Assembly (NCBI GenBank): GCA_013397455.1 | Contig: VYZB01000133.1 | Span: 1,339,131 to 1,403,130, forward strand | Direction: 5' to 3' | Length of the DNA: 64,000 nt | Origin: Crotophaga sulcirostris | Lineage: Eukaryota; Chordata; Aves; Cuculiformes; Crotophagidae | Shown here: piece after piece, positions 43,641-57,100 of the stretch | Numbering within the stretch: position 1 is the first letter of the stretch | Layout of the letters: each line of letters opens with the position of its first letter | Made by a program: the position numbers and the translations under genes | The notes under the pieces: model-generated | Seen by the model: the letters and a program-made list of their open reading frames with translations, nothing else | What the model was told of the DNA's origin: nothing | Databases searched by the model: none

Positions 43641-46600
43641 TTTATCAAGTTGGGTTGCTTATTATTTGCATTGTCCCAGAAGCTGCTTCTTGCAGAGCTG
43701 TTGCCACACAAATGGAGACACAGCTCATTTACAAGGGGCTCTAAAAATATCTGAAGGATAATCAAAGGCTCCCACAGAACTGAATCTGCACTAACTAGAC
43801 TTTTTGACTCTCTGAAGTCTCCCGTTTGAAGTTGTTTTGATCCAAGGGAAAAAACAAGAAAGCTCTCTCTGCTGTTGTCAGCTGCCCTTGTTTCTGGGGA
43901 GACAGGTGGTCCCTCCAGGGGCGCTCAGGGATGCGGAGCAGCTGGGGCTGGGAAAGGGAGCCGTGTGGGACAGGGGGGTTGCAGAGGGACCCCGCACAGG
44001 GACGGGGGTTGCAGAGCCCTTCTCCCAGCTGCTGCCATGCCGCGTGGCACTCGGGAAAGCTGTCCTGGAAAACTGTGCAGCGAGCAGGTTTGGGGTCTGA
44101 GCTATCTTCTCAGGGGCATCTTGGAGCCCCTTCCTCGCTGGTTTTATTCCACGTTCAGTGGTCACCAAGAGTTCAGGGAAGAGGCACCAGCTGCAGACCT
44201 CCAGGTCTGGTGATGGCTGCGACACAGCTGCTGGATAAGGTGCCACTCTCTTCTCACAGACAGGCCAGTCCCACTTTAATTTTTAAATACTGTGGGGGGA
44301 AAAAAAGCTTCTAATAAATCTGAAGTGACAGCAAACAGTAGGTTTAAGATAAGAATTGTTCTGTGTTGGCCATTGCTGTTTTCCAGTATGCTGGGTTGGG
44401 AATTACTGCTTAACCACACACTAATCCCCCAGGCAGGAAGGATGGTCCCTGGCCAGTGCACAGCCCGTGTCCAACTCCCTTTGCAGCAAAAATACAGCTC
44501 CTTTCCCTCCACCTCTATGGCAGATTTTTCAGCAGCATCGGCCTCGATGTGCAGCTGACAGGCTGATGGCAACCCCTCTTCAGAAGCCAACAGCAGCCAC
44601 AGGCTCTGGCAGACTCCCTTTGTTGTTTCTCCTGGTGCTTTAACACTGACTGTGATGGGTGAGAGAGTGCCCCCAAACTGTCAATGAGGTAAATATGTCC
44701 CAGTCCTGCCCCCCAAATCAAGTTTCTCTTACTTTTATGTGCAGTTTTTGATCTCCATGTCTTGTTAGGAACCAGCTAATTCCAGTGATAGTATTAGGTC
44801 AGCTAAGTAGGTTTTCCTCCTTACAGATGCAGGGTTTACAGGGTATCATCAGCACCGCCTTGAAAGTACTGAGATCAGCAAAAATATTGAATCCAAATTC
44901 ACTGCTTAGCTTTGTTTTGGAGACGGAGCCAGCATCTGGGAGGAACCTGATTCCCAGATCCTATTCCCTAACGTCCTCACAGCTGCAAGAAAGCCTTTAC
45001 AGCTTTATTCAGCTGCCACTTTGCTGAAAAAGCCAATAGATTGACTGTGCCCTGCCAGGATAGGACTCCGTTGCTGGCAGCTCTCCTCATCATGCACCCA
45101 TCCCCTGATGACACCATTCAGAGGACCTTCTGATGACTTTGTACCCCTGACATGAGCTGCAAGCAAAGAGGAGTGAACCTAGAGTAAACAAACACAGACA
45201 CACAGTTGATACAGTTAGGAATCATTTACTTGTGATGATTTACATATTGTGCTATAACATAAGACACAAGGGCTGAGCCTCATGCTCCATTTTTGTGCTT
45301 TGGATTGTGCGAACAATATAGAATCTTGACAAACAATGTCTGGCTCAGTACAATAAACACACTGGGACACTACAGGACCAAGTAAGCCAAAAAACCTTCT
45401 CATGCTGGAAGGCCATGAAGCACTATTTCAGTTTGCTACTATTCTTGAGTAATTTATTACCAACAGAAGAAACAATATAAAGTGTCAAGTATTCGTGTTT
45501 ACTCATCATGCTTATCTTTCAGCAAATGAACCAAATACATTTTTAGACTTTGTTGAATTCTGAAACACATAAAAATCCTGCGAAAGCTCTGTCCTTCAAT
45601 TCAATCAAACTTCAATCTGACCTTCAAAAGAGTGCAAGAGGTGTGGTCTAAGCCACCTTAGCTCACAGCTCCTACTAAAGAGCATCGCGCTCAACTCAAA
45701 CATCAGGAAAAGCTGAGCAAACCTTGGGCTGTATTCCTAGAGCCCAAATTACAATCTGCTCCATCTGGGAAAAAATTAATGTCTTTGGACACTACTGCAA
45801 GATAATAGTGGTGACAGATGCTAACAAAGCACAAATTACTTTTGTTCAAGGTGTTGCAAGGGAAGTAATTCCTGGGACAATAGTTGGGCCTGAAAACTTT
45901 CCCAGCCCTGTTGAAGGGAATTTTCCATGAATTTCTGATGTATTACCTCTTTGCAAAGCAAACATGGTTCCTATCACCATGCAAGGATATTTGGGAAAAG
46001 AAGTGAGGGGAAAACTGTGTACTGAAAAAGTGTCACAGAAGACCAGCTGCAAGTACTCCCCCTTACAGTTGGGGAAAGGGCTGAGGGTAGCAATGAGTCT
46101 AAGCACCCCAGAGATGTTTCAGTGGCTATCAATGAGCTGTGCTTTTTGCTTTTCTCTACTGTAGCACAGATTGCCTAAAATCAAACCAAATCATGTCTCT
46201 GCAAAGATCTAGCTCTGAGAGCAGGTGGAGGTAAAGCAAGGTATGTCTACAATCTGTATTTTAACTGAGTAACTCTTCAATGTAGTCACAAGTTATTTCC
46301 TCTGGCCTCTCAGTCCCCTCCTCTGAAGAGAGGCTACAGCAGGAGAACACCTCGATGCAATACGGGAGCTGCATTTCTCATTCTATTTTACAGTAACCAT
46401 GTTCTTTGGGTTCTGTCACTGCACAGCGAACCCCTGCCCTTAAACTCACAAACCTTTGGCTCTTTGTGAAAAGGATTGTTCATTCTGATCAGGTAGATTG
46501 TCCTCCCCACTTTTTCTCCTTCCTCTCTACAGTCTCTTTACTTCCAGCTTCTTAATGTTAGTGGGTTGTAGTAAGAGAAATAATCAGTGCAACCACTGAA

Positions 46601-48232
46601 TAGCCATTGGGGAATCTAATGGCTATTTTTGATCACACATGTAGCTTAAGAACATTAATTGACATAATTGATTTTTTTATTTCTTCTCTTATGATGCAGT
46701 TCATAAGAAGCACTCTTTAATTTAAGACATGTTTGTGGTGCTTCTGATGCTCCTGTATTTACAGCTTTGGGAGCTGAAAACCACGGGGCTGTCTGGCTCT
46801 GTTCTCTCCCCATATTTCACTTAAGTCATGCTTCTACAACTCACATTGCTGCAGCCACTTCATGTGAGGGCATTGAGCATTTCCAAATACTTTGCTTTTA
46901 GATTCATGGCATTGTAACCTACCACAACAACTCCCTGCAGTTTGTCTGCTGGAGCCAGTTTAGCACCTCCAGCCCTTGGAGTGCTGGGGCTCAGGGGCAT
47001 AAAAGCATTGCTGAACAGGCAACACTGGAGGTTTGGAGGGATAAGGGCAGGGCCCTGGGCAGGCTCTGGAATGCAGTGACAAACAGCTCCTATTAACAGA
47101 GTTCAAAAGGGTCCGGGCTGAGTGTCCCTGCCCCTCCAGTACCACACGTACACAGCATTCCTCCTGTTCAGGACAGCCAGCACACTTAACTGTGCTTGCT
47201 TTCAGCCCCAGCACAGCAAATGCCTGCCTCATTAAATAAACACCTGGCAGCCTTTGTTCAGCCTGAATGTGAGAAACATTCTTTCCAGGCTCAAGTGCCA
47301 GACAATAAAAATGATCCACCCAGGAAAGATGCATGGGCTTTCTCTCTTCCTCTCTCCCCCATGGAAATCCCATTGCAGCAAAGGAGGGAACACCACCCCC
47401 ACTTTAACACTGATGGCACCACTTTGCTCTTAAGACAGATTTGTGGTTAAGTAGTGCGCATACACGTATTTTTCTGCTGTAAAAGAGGACATTATTTTGT
47501 CACAGCAAAATCTGATGGCGAGGGGCTATTCCTTTAGATGCTCTGGCATTGCAATCTAATTACAGGGTGTGCCAAGATCACCAGGGGCAGAGACAGATAA
47601 TGCTGTTTACAATCAGTCACCAAGGTGTTATAAAAGGCTCATTGAAATAATCAGGAGGCAAAACTAGAGAAATCTCTTGGCAGCAAGGCAAATATTTGAC
47701 CCTTCATGCTTTCTGATGCCAGCCAAAAAGCACCATATCCTGAAGTTATCCTTCTTGTCACTATCCTAAAAAGAAGGAAGAATCACAGCACTGCCAGGAA
47801 CCTATATGTAGAATAAGCCAACATCACAATGAATTTTGTGCTCAAGTGGAAATACAGATTCCAAATCCATAGGAATATGTACAGGCAAATCGTGAACACA
47901 GCAACAATTAAGAATTCACTGTCAGCTAAAACCCTGTGTCTATTTTATTCACAGTATCCTACAGCTTTTTGTCAATAAACAGAAACCTAAAGAGCAAAAC
48001 AAGAAGTCAATTTTCTTTTTGTTTAAATACCCTCTAGCCAGTGGAGCAATATTGGAGATTAAAACCTTGGGTGTAAAATTCATTGACATACTTTGCTTTT
48101 CTAGTTGGTTGATTGGTCAAAGATGTTTTTATCACTTTCTTCAAAATGGGGGTGTAACTCCTGGCTACACCACCTAGAACAGGAAGAGCAGCACAAAGAT
48201 AACAGTTTTCAGAGTGCATCAATCTCTCTTCG
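43641..48232. other. Convergent PRDM11/SYT13 intergenic region and SYT13 3'UTR
   Basis: It holds the end-to-end junction of the two genes. Minus-strand AATAAA (plus TTTATT) is present at 45004-45009, 45453-45458 and 47944-47949. These are the candidate ends of SYT13; the nearest to the stop (47944) gives a 2.9-kb 3'UTR. No other gene or repeat was recognised. Confidence 0.5.
47944..47949 (-). promoter_or_regulatory. SYT13: Candidate poly(A) signal of SYT13
   Basis: Plus-strand TTTATT, so AATAAA on the SYT13 strand, about 2.85 kb past the stop. Alternative signals lie further on (45453, 45004). Confidence 0.35.
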
Positions 48233-49240
48233 CAGAATTACAGCATTGTTGAGGATGGAAAGGACCTCTGGAGATCATCTTGTCCCGGCCCATTCCTGCT
48301 AAAAGAGGGACAAACCAGCACAGGTTGTTCAGTGCTATATCCCATCAGATTTTCAGTGGCTCTGAGGCTGGAGAGTCTCAATAACCTCTCTTGGCAACTT
48401 GTTCCAGTGTTTGGCCATCCTCACAGTATAAGAAGTTTCTTTAATTTGTTTTTTCATGTGTTCAATTGTAATATCCTGTATTGCAATTTGTGTCCTTGCC
48501 TCTTGTGCTGTTGCTGGACACCACTGAGAAGAGTTTGGCTCCATTGTCTTTTCTCCTCTCCCAGATCAGTTATTTATACACACTGATAAATTTCTATCCC
48601 CACCCTTCTCTTGACTAGGCTGAACAGTCCCAGCTCTCTCAGCCTCTCTGCCTACAGGAGATGCTCCAGTCCCCTAACAATCTTTATGGCCATTTGCCAC
48701 ACTCTATCCAGTAAGTCCATATCTTTCTTGCACTGGGGAACCCAGGACTAAACACAGCGCTCGAGATGTGCCCTCACCAGTGCTGAGTAGAGAGGAAAGG
48801 TCATCCCCCTTGACCTGCTTGCAGTGCTTTTCCTAATGCAGCCCAAGACACTATTGGCCTTCTTCACTGCATGAGCACGTTGCTGACTCTTGTTCAACTT
48901 GGTGTCCACCAGGACACCCAGGACCTTTTCTGGAAAGCTGCTTTCCAGATGGTCGGCCTCCAGCCCTGCAATGGTGCATGGGGTTGTTCCTCCCCAGGTG
49001 CAGGACTTTACACTTTCCCTTGTTGAACCTCAGGATGTTCCCGAAGTCAGCCCATTTCTCCAGCCTCTCCACATCCCTCTGAGCAGCAGCAGAACTGCCT
49101 GGTGTATCAGACACTACTCCCAGTTTTGTATCATCTGCAAACTTGCTGGCTCATTGTCCAGGTCATTTATGAAGATGTTCAACAGTGTCGGTCCCACTAC
49201 CAGCCCCAGCCACCACTAGTGACTGGCTTCCAGCTGAACT
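48233..49240 (-). repeat. CR1 retrotransposon copy, about 1 kb (minus strand)
   Basis: The left edge is the reverse complement of a CR1 3' end (acagcattgttgaggatgga, then ggacctctggagatcatc). The body runs through ctaggctgaacagtcccagc and on to tcatttatgaagatgttcaa, classic internal CR1 sequence. The 48851-49114 stretch translated on the minus strand (DVERLEKWADFGNILRFNKG, then KCKVLHLGR) matches the C-terminal part of the CR1 reverse transcriptase, now frameshifted and stopped. It is 5'-truncated and divergent, an old insertion in the SYT13 downstream/3'UTR sequence. The right boundary is approximate. Confidence 0.93.
48851..49114 (-). pseudogene. Decayed CR1 reverse-transcriptase C-terminus
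   Basis: An 87-codon frame on the minus strand with RLEKWA, FNKGKCKVLHLGR and similar CR1-RT tail motifs. The frame departs from the CR1 protein after about residue 55, showing an indel. It is a fragment of the larger CR1 copy, not a gene. Confidence 0.85.
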
Positions 49241-50800
49241 TCATTCCCCCCATAGCCTGGCACTTCAGCCAGTTTTCAGAACCATTTCTGGTGGTTTCCC
49301 TTTGCCCATAGGATGGCAGCCTTCACTTGACAGTCTGCTAGGCTTGTTTGACTACATGATCAACAAGGGTTGGATACTAGATAAGGCCCAGAATTAAACA
49401 GAGAATCAAACTGACCCTGCAGAACTGAAGTTCTCTGAGCTTTTCATTGCTATAAACAATATGGTTCTGGTTTTAGATCTTTGGATGCCTAGTCTCCATG
49501 CAAGTACCTTAAAGCTGTGTCTACTACTTGAAATAAAGTGGTAGGACAAACAGTGTGCTTATGGGGTCATAACATCTTCACTGCCAATGCCAGACTTTCA
49601 GTCCATCTAGACACAAAAAAAAGGACAGTAAACAGTAACATTTAAGCCACATCAAATCTTGAAAGTGCACACAAAAAAACAAGCCCTGGAAAGTCTGTCT
49701 GGTCAGTGAATTCCTTCTGTCTGGAAGTGATGAAATACATGGCAGTTCTTAACGGTTGTCTTTGAGTAGTGCTGGTATGAGGGCTGAGTGCAATAGTTAA
49801 CTGTCAAACCAAAACCATCAATCAGCTGCTAAGGTATGAAATTATCTCATTTCTTCTATCTAGTCTTAGAAGTTGCCTTGAATGGAGTTAGTATTTTAAA
49901 CTTTCTAGCTCAGAAAAACCTGAACAGAAAGGATGGCAGTAAGCAGAAAGATTTGGCCCAAGATTTTGGAGGTAACATCAACAATAAATTTTTGTCCATG
50001 TTTGGGGTCTTCCCGGGTGACACCATGGAAAGAAGACACAGGTATTCTGCTAAAGGATCCTGAAATGTTCACATTTTCAGCAGTTTTTATGAATCCTAAA
50101 TCTAACACTCCAGGAAATTTAAGTGAAACAAGGTGTTTTACTTCTTGTTTGGCACTGTATTCTTCAAAGGCTGCACAGGATGATAGTGTTGACTGTCTCA
50201 CTCTCTCTTCTTCTTCTTCTGTTCTCTCCCTTGATTCTGTACCTTTTTCGTGGTATCTGTTTACTGTATGTTGGCTTCACTTTCTCTTTCATACTGATAC
50301 TCTGGGTCTGCAGTGAAAGTTAGTTTTGAGATGTCGATTTCTCACAGTCTTGCAAAGTATTATGAAAAACAGTGACTGGTAAAACATCTGCTGCATGTTT
50401 GTGATTACGGAGCCAGCACTCACCAACTGCCTTGGGTGGCAGTGCCAGATGCCAAGGAGCAGCTTACATTTCTGTGGCACTTTTGGTCCCCTCTGCTCTT
50501 CTGCAGGAACAGGGACCTCACAGAAATGACAGCGAGCCGGCTAATATAATTAATTCAAATTATCCAAGCAGCCAAATTCCTTGTTTGGGAGAACCACTTG
50601 GTTAGGTGAGAGATTGTCCTTTACATACATCTTCCAGACAGCTTCCTGGGCTAGGATGAGGCAGGAAAATCAGAGAAGGTGGTGTAAGACAAATGCTGTG
50701 CAAGCAACTTTGTGGAGGGGAAGGTGGAAGGTGAAATGCAGCTTATTCCTCCGGGCTCAGAGGCCTGGTGGAAGTCTGGTTGGCAGTAATCATGATGAGC
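49241..50800 (-). other. SYT13: SYT13 3'UTR, proximal part
   Basis: About 1.6 kb directly downstream of the SYT13 stop (in minus-strand terms) and before the CR1 copy. No coding content was recognised on either strand. The block around 50520-50580 is AT-rich with ATTAATT motifs. Confidence 0.5.
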
Positions 50801-51105
50801 CTACATGTGGAGCTGGTGCCACATGGCTATCTGTCTCCTGGGGTTCCTCAGCATTTCTTCCCAGTGATTCCTCTCTGTGCCTGTGACATGCAACCCTAGG
50901 CTGCACTTGCCAAGCACATGGCTCTGCCCAGCACCATCCTGGCTCAGCATTTCCAGCTCGACAGTGGAGGCATGCAGGAGCTCATGAGGCACCTCAAACA
51001 TGATCATCTCATTCCACACGGGGTTGATCTTGTGTTTTGCACGTTTGGTCTGCTTCTTCTTCAGCTTCAAGGACTGATGCCTCAGTGTCACCTTGACAGA
51101 AACAT
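50801..51105 (-). CDS. SYT13: SYT13 exon 6 (C2B, stop)
   Basis: 305 bases from acceptor ttcctatacag to stop TAG (50801-50803). It encodes VSVKVTLRHQ followed by the polybasic KLKKKQTKRAKHK strand, INPVWNEMIMFEVP (the C2B NPxFNExF-like strand) and the terminal RRQIAMWHQLHM. The W-H-x-L motif near the C-terminus is a synaptotagmin hallmark. Asp residues typical of Ca2+ loop 3 are replaced (SQDGAGQSH). Confidence 0.95.
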
Positions 51106-54100
51106 CTGTATAGGAAGTGGAGAGAGACACCAAATAATGCAGCAAAATGAATGCAAGACTGGTGACATCAGACTGAGAGAGAGAACATTAGAAATATTGA
51201 TTTTGGTGGGTTTGGTATTCACTTTTTAGAAATTATTCACATCTCTTTGCCTTTCTAAGCAAAACATTTTCTTTTTCCTCCCAAACACCACCCTTCCCAG
51301 TTTCTTTCTATATTTACAAATATTCACAGCAGAAAGAATAATTTCTGTTTTATTGCTATTCCACTCACCATTGCCTAGTAGATCTTTCAGCTGCTTGGAA
51401 TGGAGATTTTTAGCCTTAATAATCACGACCAGCAGGCGGTTAGCTGCTGGCAGGTAGCTGATAGAGAGCAGAACCTCCCCATGGCCCGTAGGCGGCTCCT
51501 GGAAATGGAGACACAAGAAGAGTTATTTTTTTATGCAATCTTGACAATACCATTAGGAAAGCTAAACAGTACAAGGTGATGGATGGAAGGTCGTGGACTG
51601 CTGTCTCGCCATCTTTGTACATATCTTTCCAGTTACACTGGATGAGAATAAACATGGCAAAGGTGTCTGAGAGGGCTCCTGCACTCGTAAGACCCCAGTC
51701 AGGTGAGCTACTGTTTTCTTTTATTGCTTGAAAGTAACTACTTCATACTTTTAGAGTAAAATTCAGAAAAAGAGGAGTTGGGGCTGAACAACATGCAAGT
51801 AGTCTGACACTCCTTTTTTGACAGATTATCTAGCTGCTCTTTATGTTCCTGATTTCCATTACTGCTTTTCATAATTCACTCTTAAATTCAGCTTCACTTT
51901 TCGTGAGGAGGCTCTGACCAGACATGGGCACCCGTCCACACTGTGTGGCAGGAGTGTAGGGCTCTCTGGGAAAGAGTAGGCAACACTTGGGTTTGTGCCA
52001 CACAGCCAGACCCTGGAGCTGAAGCTGAACCTTCTCTGGCACATCTACTTGGTACTGGAAAAACCCAGCCAACCTGAAACCCTCCATGAGCTGAGCTGTC
52101 TTTGCTCTTCCTTCCTGGCCTGCCTTCCCTCAGGCCTGTAGGCAGCTCTCCCTCACACCTCTGTGGGATTTTCCTCCAGGGCAAATGCTCTGAACCATTA
52201 GGCATTCACTTCAGGGGGCCACGATGGTTTTTTTTTCTTTTATTTGCTTATTCCTTTCTTCCCATTGGTGATTGGCCTCTTAACCTCCTGACCCTTCTCC
52301 CCTTCCTTCCTGCTCGCCCTGGACGAGCACCCTGGAGGGGGAGGCAGAGGGACATGGCTGGACTGCCCATAGCTCTCCCCTGGGAGACCAGTGCCATTCC
52401 CTGTCCTCCTCTGGAGCCAGCAGGAGAGAAAACCCACACTGGGGTGTGCAGAGCTGCCAGTCTGCCGTGAGGGGCACAAGGGGAGCAGTTATTCTCTCAG
52501 TGAGTTGGAGCTGGTGACAGAAATCTGGTTTAGTGTGAGGTTGATGACCCGGAAGAGTCCCAGCAAGCCGATGTCAATGCAATCGGCTCCCTTTGGACTC
52601 CTCAGCAGGATTTAAGCGTGTTAGGACCGACAGGCCTTCTCCAGGCCGCTTCTGTGCTCGGTGCTCTTGCTTCTAACTAAGCCATAAATATTTCAAATTA
52701 CGTTTTCACCCGGTTTCTTGCAACAGGCAAGGACAGGCCCCTGTGTGCTCTGCGTGAGCTGACTGGCTCTCCAGAAAACGTGGGCTGTCGTGTTGTCTGG
52801 TTTGAATGAATTGTTTGTTGCGCACAAACCAGGGGGGAGGCCATTAGCAAGGAAATCTGAAATTCAATCGCAAACCAGCCCAAGTAAATATTTTTTTTCA
52901 TGCACTCAGGTAGTAGGGAAGGACTCATATGCATTTCATTTACATAAATCCTGTCCTAAATCTAAGTGGATCTTAAAAAAAAACCCACATGAAAACAAAT
53001 AGAAGCAGATTTAAATGCCTATATATCCACTACAAAAGAGTAGGTGTTTGTACATGAAAGGACAAATACAAATAACACCTCAATACAAAGCCACTCTTTA
53101 GGGAGGTCCTAAGGTGCTTTTGTTTATTTACCCTCTCCTTATCTCACCAGGTCCAATTGCAGAGCTCTTGGCTAGAATTTGGTTCCTGTAGCTCCAGGCA
53201 CAGACAGATACAGTGGAGATTAGGGTGGCAGGGCTCTGTAGACGTGCAGGCACACACGCATGCATGCACACACAAAGGCACACACCGTACACACACATCA
53301 CATCTTGTGCTTTTGGTTTTCTGGCTCCTAATTTTATGATAAAGTTTTTGACCAGCCAGTTTCTACATGAAACCAAAACCTACAGTGTTTGGTCTCTGCT
53401 GGTGTTTTGCCCAAAGAGATCAAGCCAGAGGTACATTTCCTTCTTTTTCCTTCCGGGTTTTGGTTTTTATTTTAATTTTTTCCTATTAAATTTGAAAGTT
53501 GCATTTTGTGATGCAACCTTGAGAATTCACACAACTACCAGACCTTCAGTGTTCTTTTCTGGGCGCTAAGGATAAAAAGCATCAGGAGATCATCAATGAA
53601 TTATGCGCAGGGCACCTGAAATCACAAAAAGGAAGGTGCTATGCAAGGAGCTACTATCATCACTGTCATTAGCAAAGCACTGGGAGGGAAGGAAGACAAG
53701 ATAAGGATATCAGTCTGCAATATCTTCGCTTGGCATTGCTCACAGCAGTCCGTGAATTCCTGAATAATAATTCATTACCTGGTTTGCTGTAAGCTCTCCT
53801 TTGAGCTCCTTCCCTTGTGTGTGGGAGAACTGAATGAAATTTCTGCACCTCATGGCTTTTCAAGGAAATGTCAGACTTTAAACAAAGCCCAGTAACTTTT
53901 TTTTCCTGGATGGATGCTGTCAAAAATAGTACCTCTATTTTGATCAGCTCTTCCTCACTCCCCCCTGCTCTAGTTTTCGATGAATGATTCAGGATCTGCA
54001 TACAAGCTATCTGTGCAGTGGTTGGCTCTCTCAGGTCCCAGATGACGCAAATTCAGCTTTCACTGCACATCCTCAGCTCAAACTAGGGCACTGTTCAGCA

Positions 54101-57100
54101 GCACTGTTAGTGTTAACCTTGTGCTGTCAGCCTGGAGAAGAAATGACTGCTACCCTGTTCCTATGCATAGGTGTGAAGCTGGACCAAGGCAGAGTACCCA
54201 GCATGTCGGGGCTCCATCAGATGTACCTGAGTGACAACTGACCATGCTGTAAACAATCATTCCCTGGGTATTGCTTACAAAGCACAGTAGATGGGGGGGG
54301 AAGCAGGCTCCGTCTATCTCAGTTTAGGAATTTAAATTGTTATACTGAAATAATTTCTTTTGGAAATCTCTTTTTTACAGCAGTAGACTGGGAACACATT
54401 TCAATTTACCGCTTTTACACAAATATTTAGCCTTGTGCTTCAAGTTTATTAACTGTTTCAGACCAACCATTTGTTTCTGCTGCCTCACTCCCTGCCAGAG
54501 TTTTTTTCAGAGTGGTCAACCCAATTAGCATTCAAGTGGTGATCAGAAAAATTAGCATTACTGGAAATCAGAAATGCTAATCCTGTACTCTGTGTCTGTG
54601 GCCAACTCAGTGGAGAGCCCTCACCTCTGATGGTGACAATCAGTAATTTATTTCAGCATGCTTAGTGACAAGGTTAGTGTTGTTTTTCATTGTTCATCCT
54701 ATACCATACTAGAGTACAATAGGTACCTGTTTGTAGCAATGTACTAGTAGCAACAATAGCAGCACCTTGCTGCCATGTTGTTAAATATTGCTGCTGCTAG
54801 AAGAATAATCTAGTTCATGGTAGGAAAAAGTCTCCTGAGAAAATGTGCAATAAGTTAGCATACATAAAACATCCCCTTCAAATACTGTTTGAATTATTCT
54901 CTCCATTTTCCCTGTCCCTGCAGTTGGGAAGGTGTGGATAAGGAAGGAAAGGGAGGGGTTTAATGTTTAAGAAAATCAACACAATGCGATGAGTGATATT
55001 TTGACACGTCCCAGAATGAATTGCACTGCTGAATTGATCCCAGTAAGGTGGTCCTCAGTCAAACATTTCATTCCCAACAACATATTTCACTCCCAGCTTG
55101 AGGCTCCATCGTATGCCCTACCCACACACAGCTCTGCAGAGTCCCTCTGTCCTGCTCTGTAGGCACTCTCTGGCATTCCAGCTCTTGTTACCATGGTCCT
55201 GCATCACTAATTCACAGAAACTCACATAACTTTTTCTAGACACAGGCTTTAAATTATAGATATCAGTGTCAGATTTTCGTGCAACTGAGAGAGGAGGAGA
55301 GAGAGTTTTGACACATCTTAACTGCTGCGAGCTGTAGATGGCAGGGCTTGGTTGATGGGCCTTTGATTGCTTCCTGAAATGGTTAACTACAGACCAATAC
55401 AGAGAAGTGTTGAGTGACCTCTGCAGTTACATATCACCCCTCTCAACCTGGCTCCAAACAAATAAAACCAGTCACTGACATACAGCCATCTCAGAAGAGG
55501 GTTTCTCTTGTTGCAACAATTAATTATTAGAATTTCTGGAACACAGTCTGAGTCCATACCTTCTCTGGGGTCTTTAGCCTTTCCCACTGGGCCATCCCAA
55601 AGGACTCCTCCATGTTAGCAAGGCTCAGTTTGAGTTCCCCCACGATGCTGTGCCTGGAGAACTTGTCGCAGTTTCTCAGGGTGAGAGTCAGTGTCCCCTC
55701 TGCCATCTCCTCCTCCATTAATGGGAATCTCAGGTCCTCCTCCCAGAGGGTGTGAAGCACCTTCTTCTTCAGCTCTGTCTGGGCCTCAGCAGTGCCAGAC
55801 TTGCTCACCAGTGTGCCCACTATGTAGCAGTGACAGCCAGTGTCCTGGTCCCCACTCATTCTGCCATGCATAGCTGGAAAAGAATGATTGTAAGGACCTC
55901 ACACAAAAGACAGCCCTGAAATATCTGTGGCTAAACTGCTTATTTCATGAAAGCCATAAAATGAAACAGCTGCATAGACATTGACCCGTGTTCCTGCTCG
56001 CATAGGGCAGGCTGAGCTGGGAGCCCATGCCGTGGTGTTTTCCTCATGCTGTGCAATGTCCTTGTCCCTCTGCCACTGCAGAAGGATTCTGTCAGTATTT
56101 AGGAGTGCAACAGCTGAGTTAGAAGAAACATGCTGTGTTGAAAGATTCAGAGGAGCAATGAAATGGGTATGGCACAGGGATAGGCAGCTCTTATTTGCTT
56201 GCAAAGAAAACGCCTTACAGAGGCTTTGAAAGCAGGGTGGTCAGTCAGACATCAGAGATGGGAGAGACCTCCTCCCTGGCACACATTCACCCCCTCAGGC
56301 CAGTGGGGGATATGCCTAAGGGTTATGACAATCTGCTTGTTCAACCTGTGGTAAATGACTCTTTCAGAAGCCATTCCACAGCCCAAAAGCTCTGTGTCAA
56401 GAGACATTCATTCTTAATTTTATATCCCTTTTACACTGAACACCCTGGAGTGAGAATGGCATTTGACACTCCACATCAACAGAACTGTGCTGCCTGCTTT
56501 GCAGCAAGAGGAGCGCGCCTTCCTCCGAGCGGTCACGAAACACAGTATGGCTTTGTGGACAAAACTGAAGCCCCTGCTGCAACCAGTCCAAGGACAGCTC
56601 CTGAGCTTCCAGGTCCCATGCTTCATAAGGGTCTCCTTAAGGGAGCAGACCTGGGTCCTGCCCGGATGGCAGTGGGGCACCCGGAGAGGACACAAGCAAG
56701 AGAGCCAGCATGGAGCCTGCAGGTGTCCACCCTGGAGGGAAGATGTGGGCTTGCTGCTGGCAGATGACCTACAGTAGCATCTGCTGTTAAGCACCCTTTC
56801 AATTCTCACCTCAAAAGTGTGATTTGATTAGATTTCCACAGAAATCTGCACTGCACATGAATTATTCAGTCAGTTTATTTTACTTGCCCAGAAGAATCGA
56901 TCAAGGTCCAGCCCCGAGCAGGGAAGTTGTTAGAGCTGTTTGTTCCCACCTCAGAGAGTGACACAGAGAATGGCTACCTGGCCAAGCACAGCCAGAGGGA
57001 CCTTCCTCAGTGGGCCTACAAGATAAGTCTGGTATCTCCAGCTCAGCCTTTGACTTGACTTGAAGAAGAGGTGGTAGGGAGTGGGTCAAGTTGAAGAATG

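Noticed and set aside
48890..49219. 109-codon plus-strand frame
   Set aside because: Antisense of the CR1 reverse-transcriptase tail; repeat noise.
55691..55873. 60-codon plus-strand frame
   Set aside because: Antisense shadow of SYT13 exon 4.
56195..56767. 190-codon plus-strand frame in SYT13 intron 3
   Set aside because: No domain, no splice evidence and an opposite-strand overlap with a similar frame.
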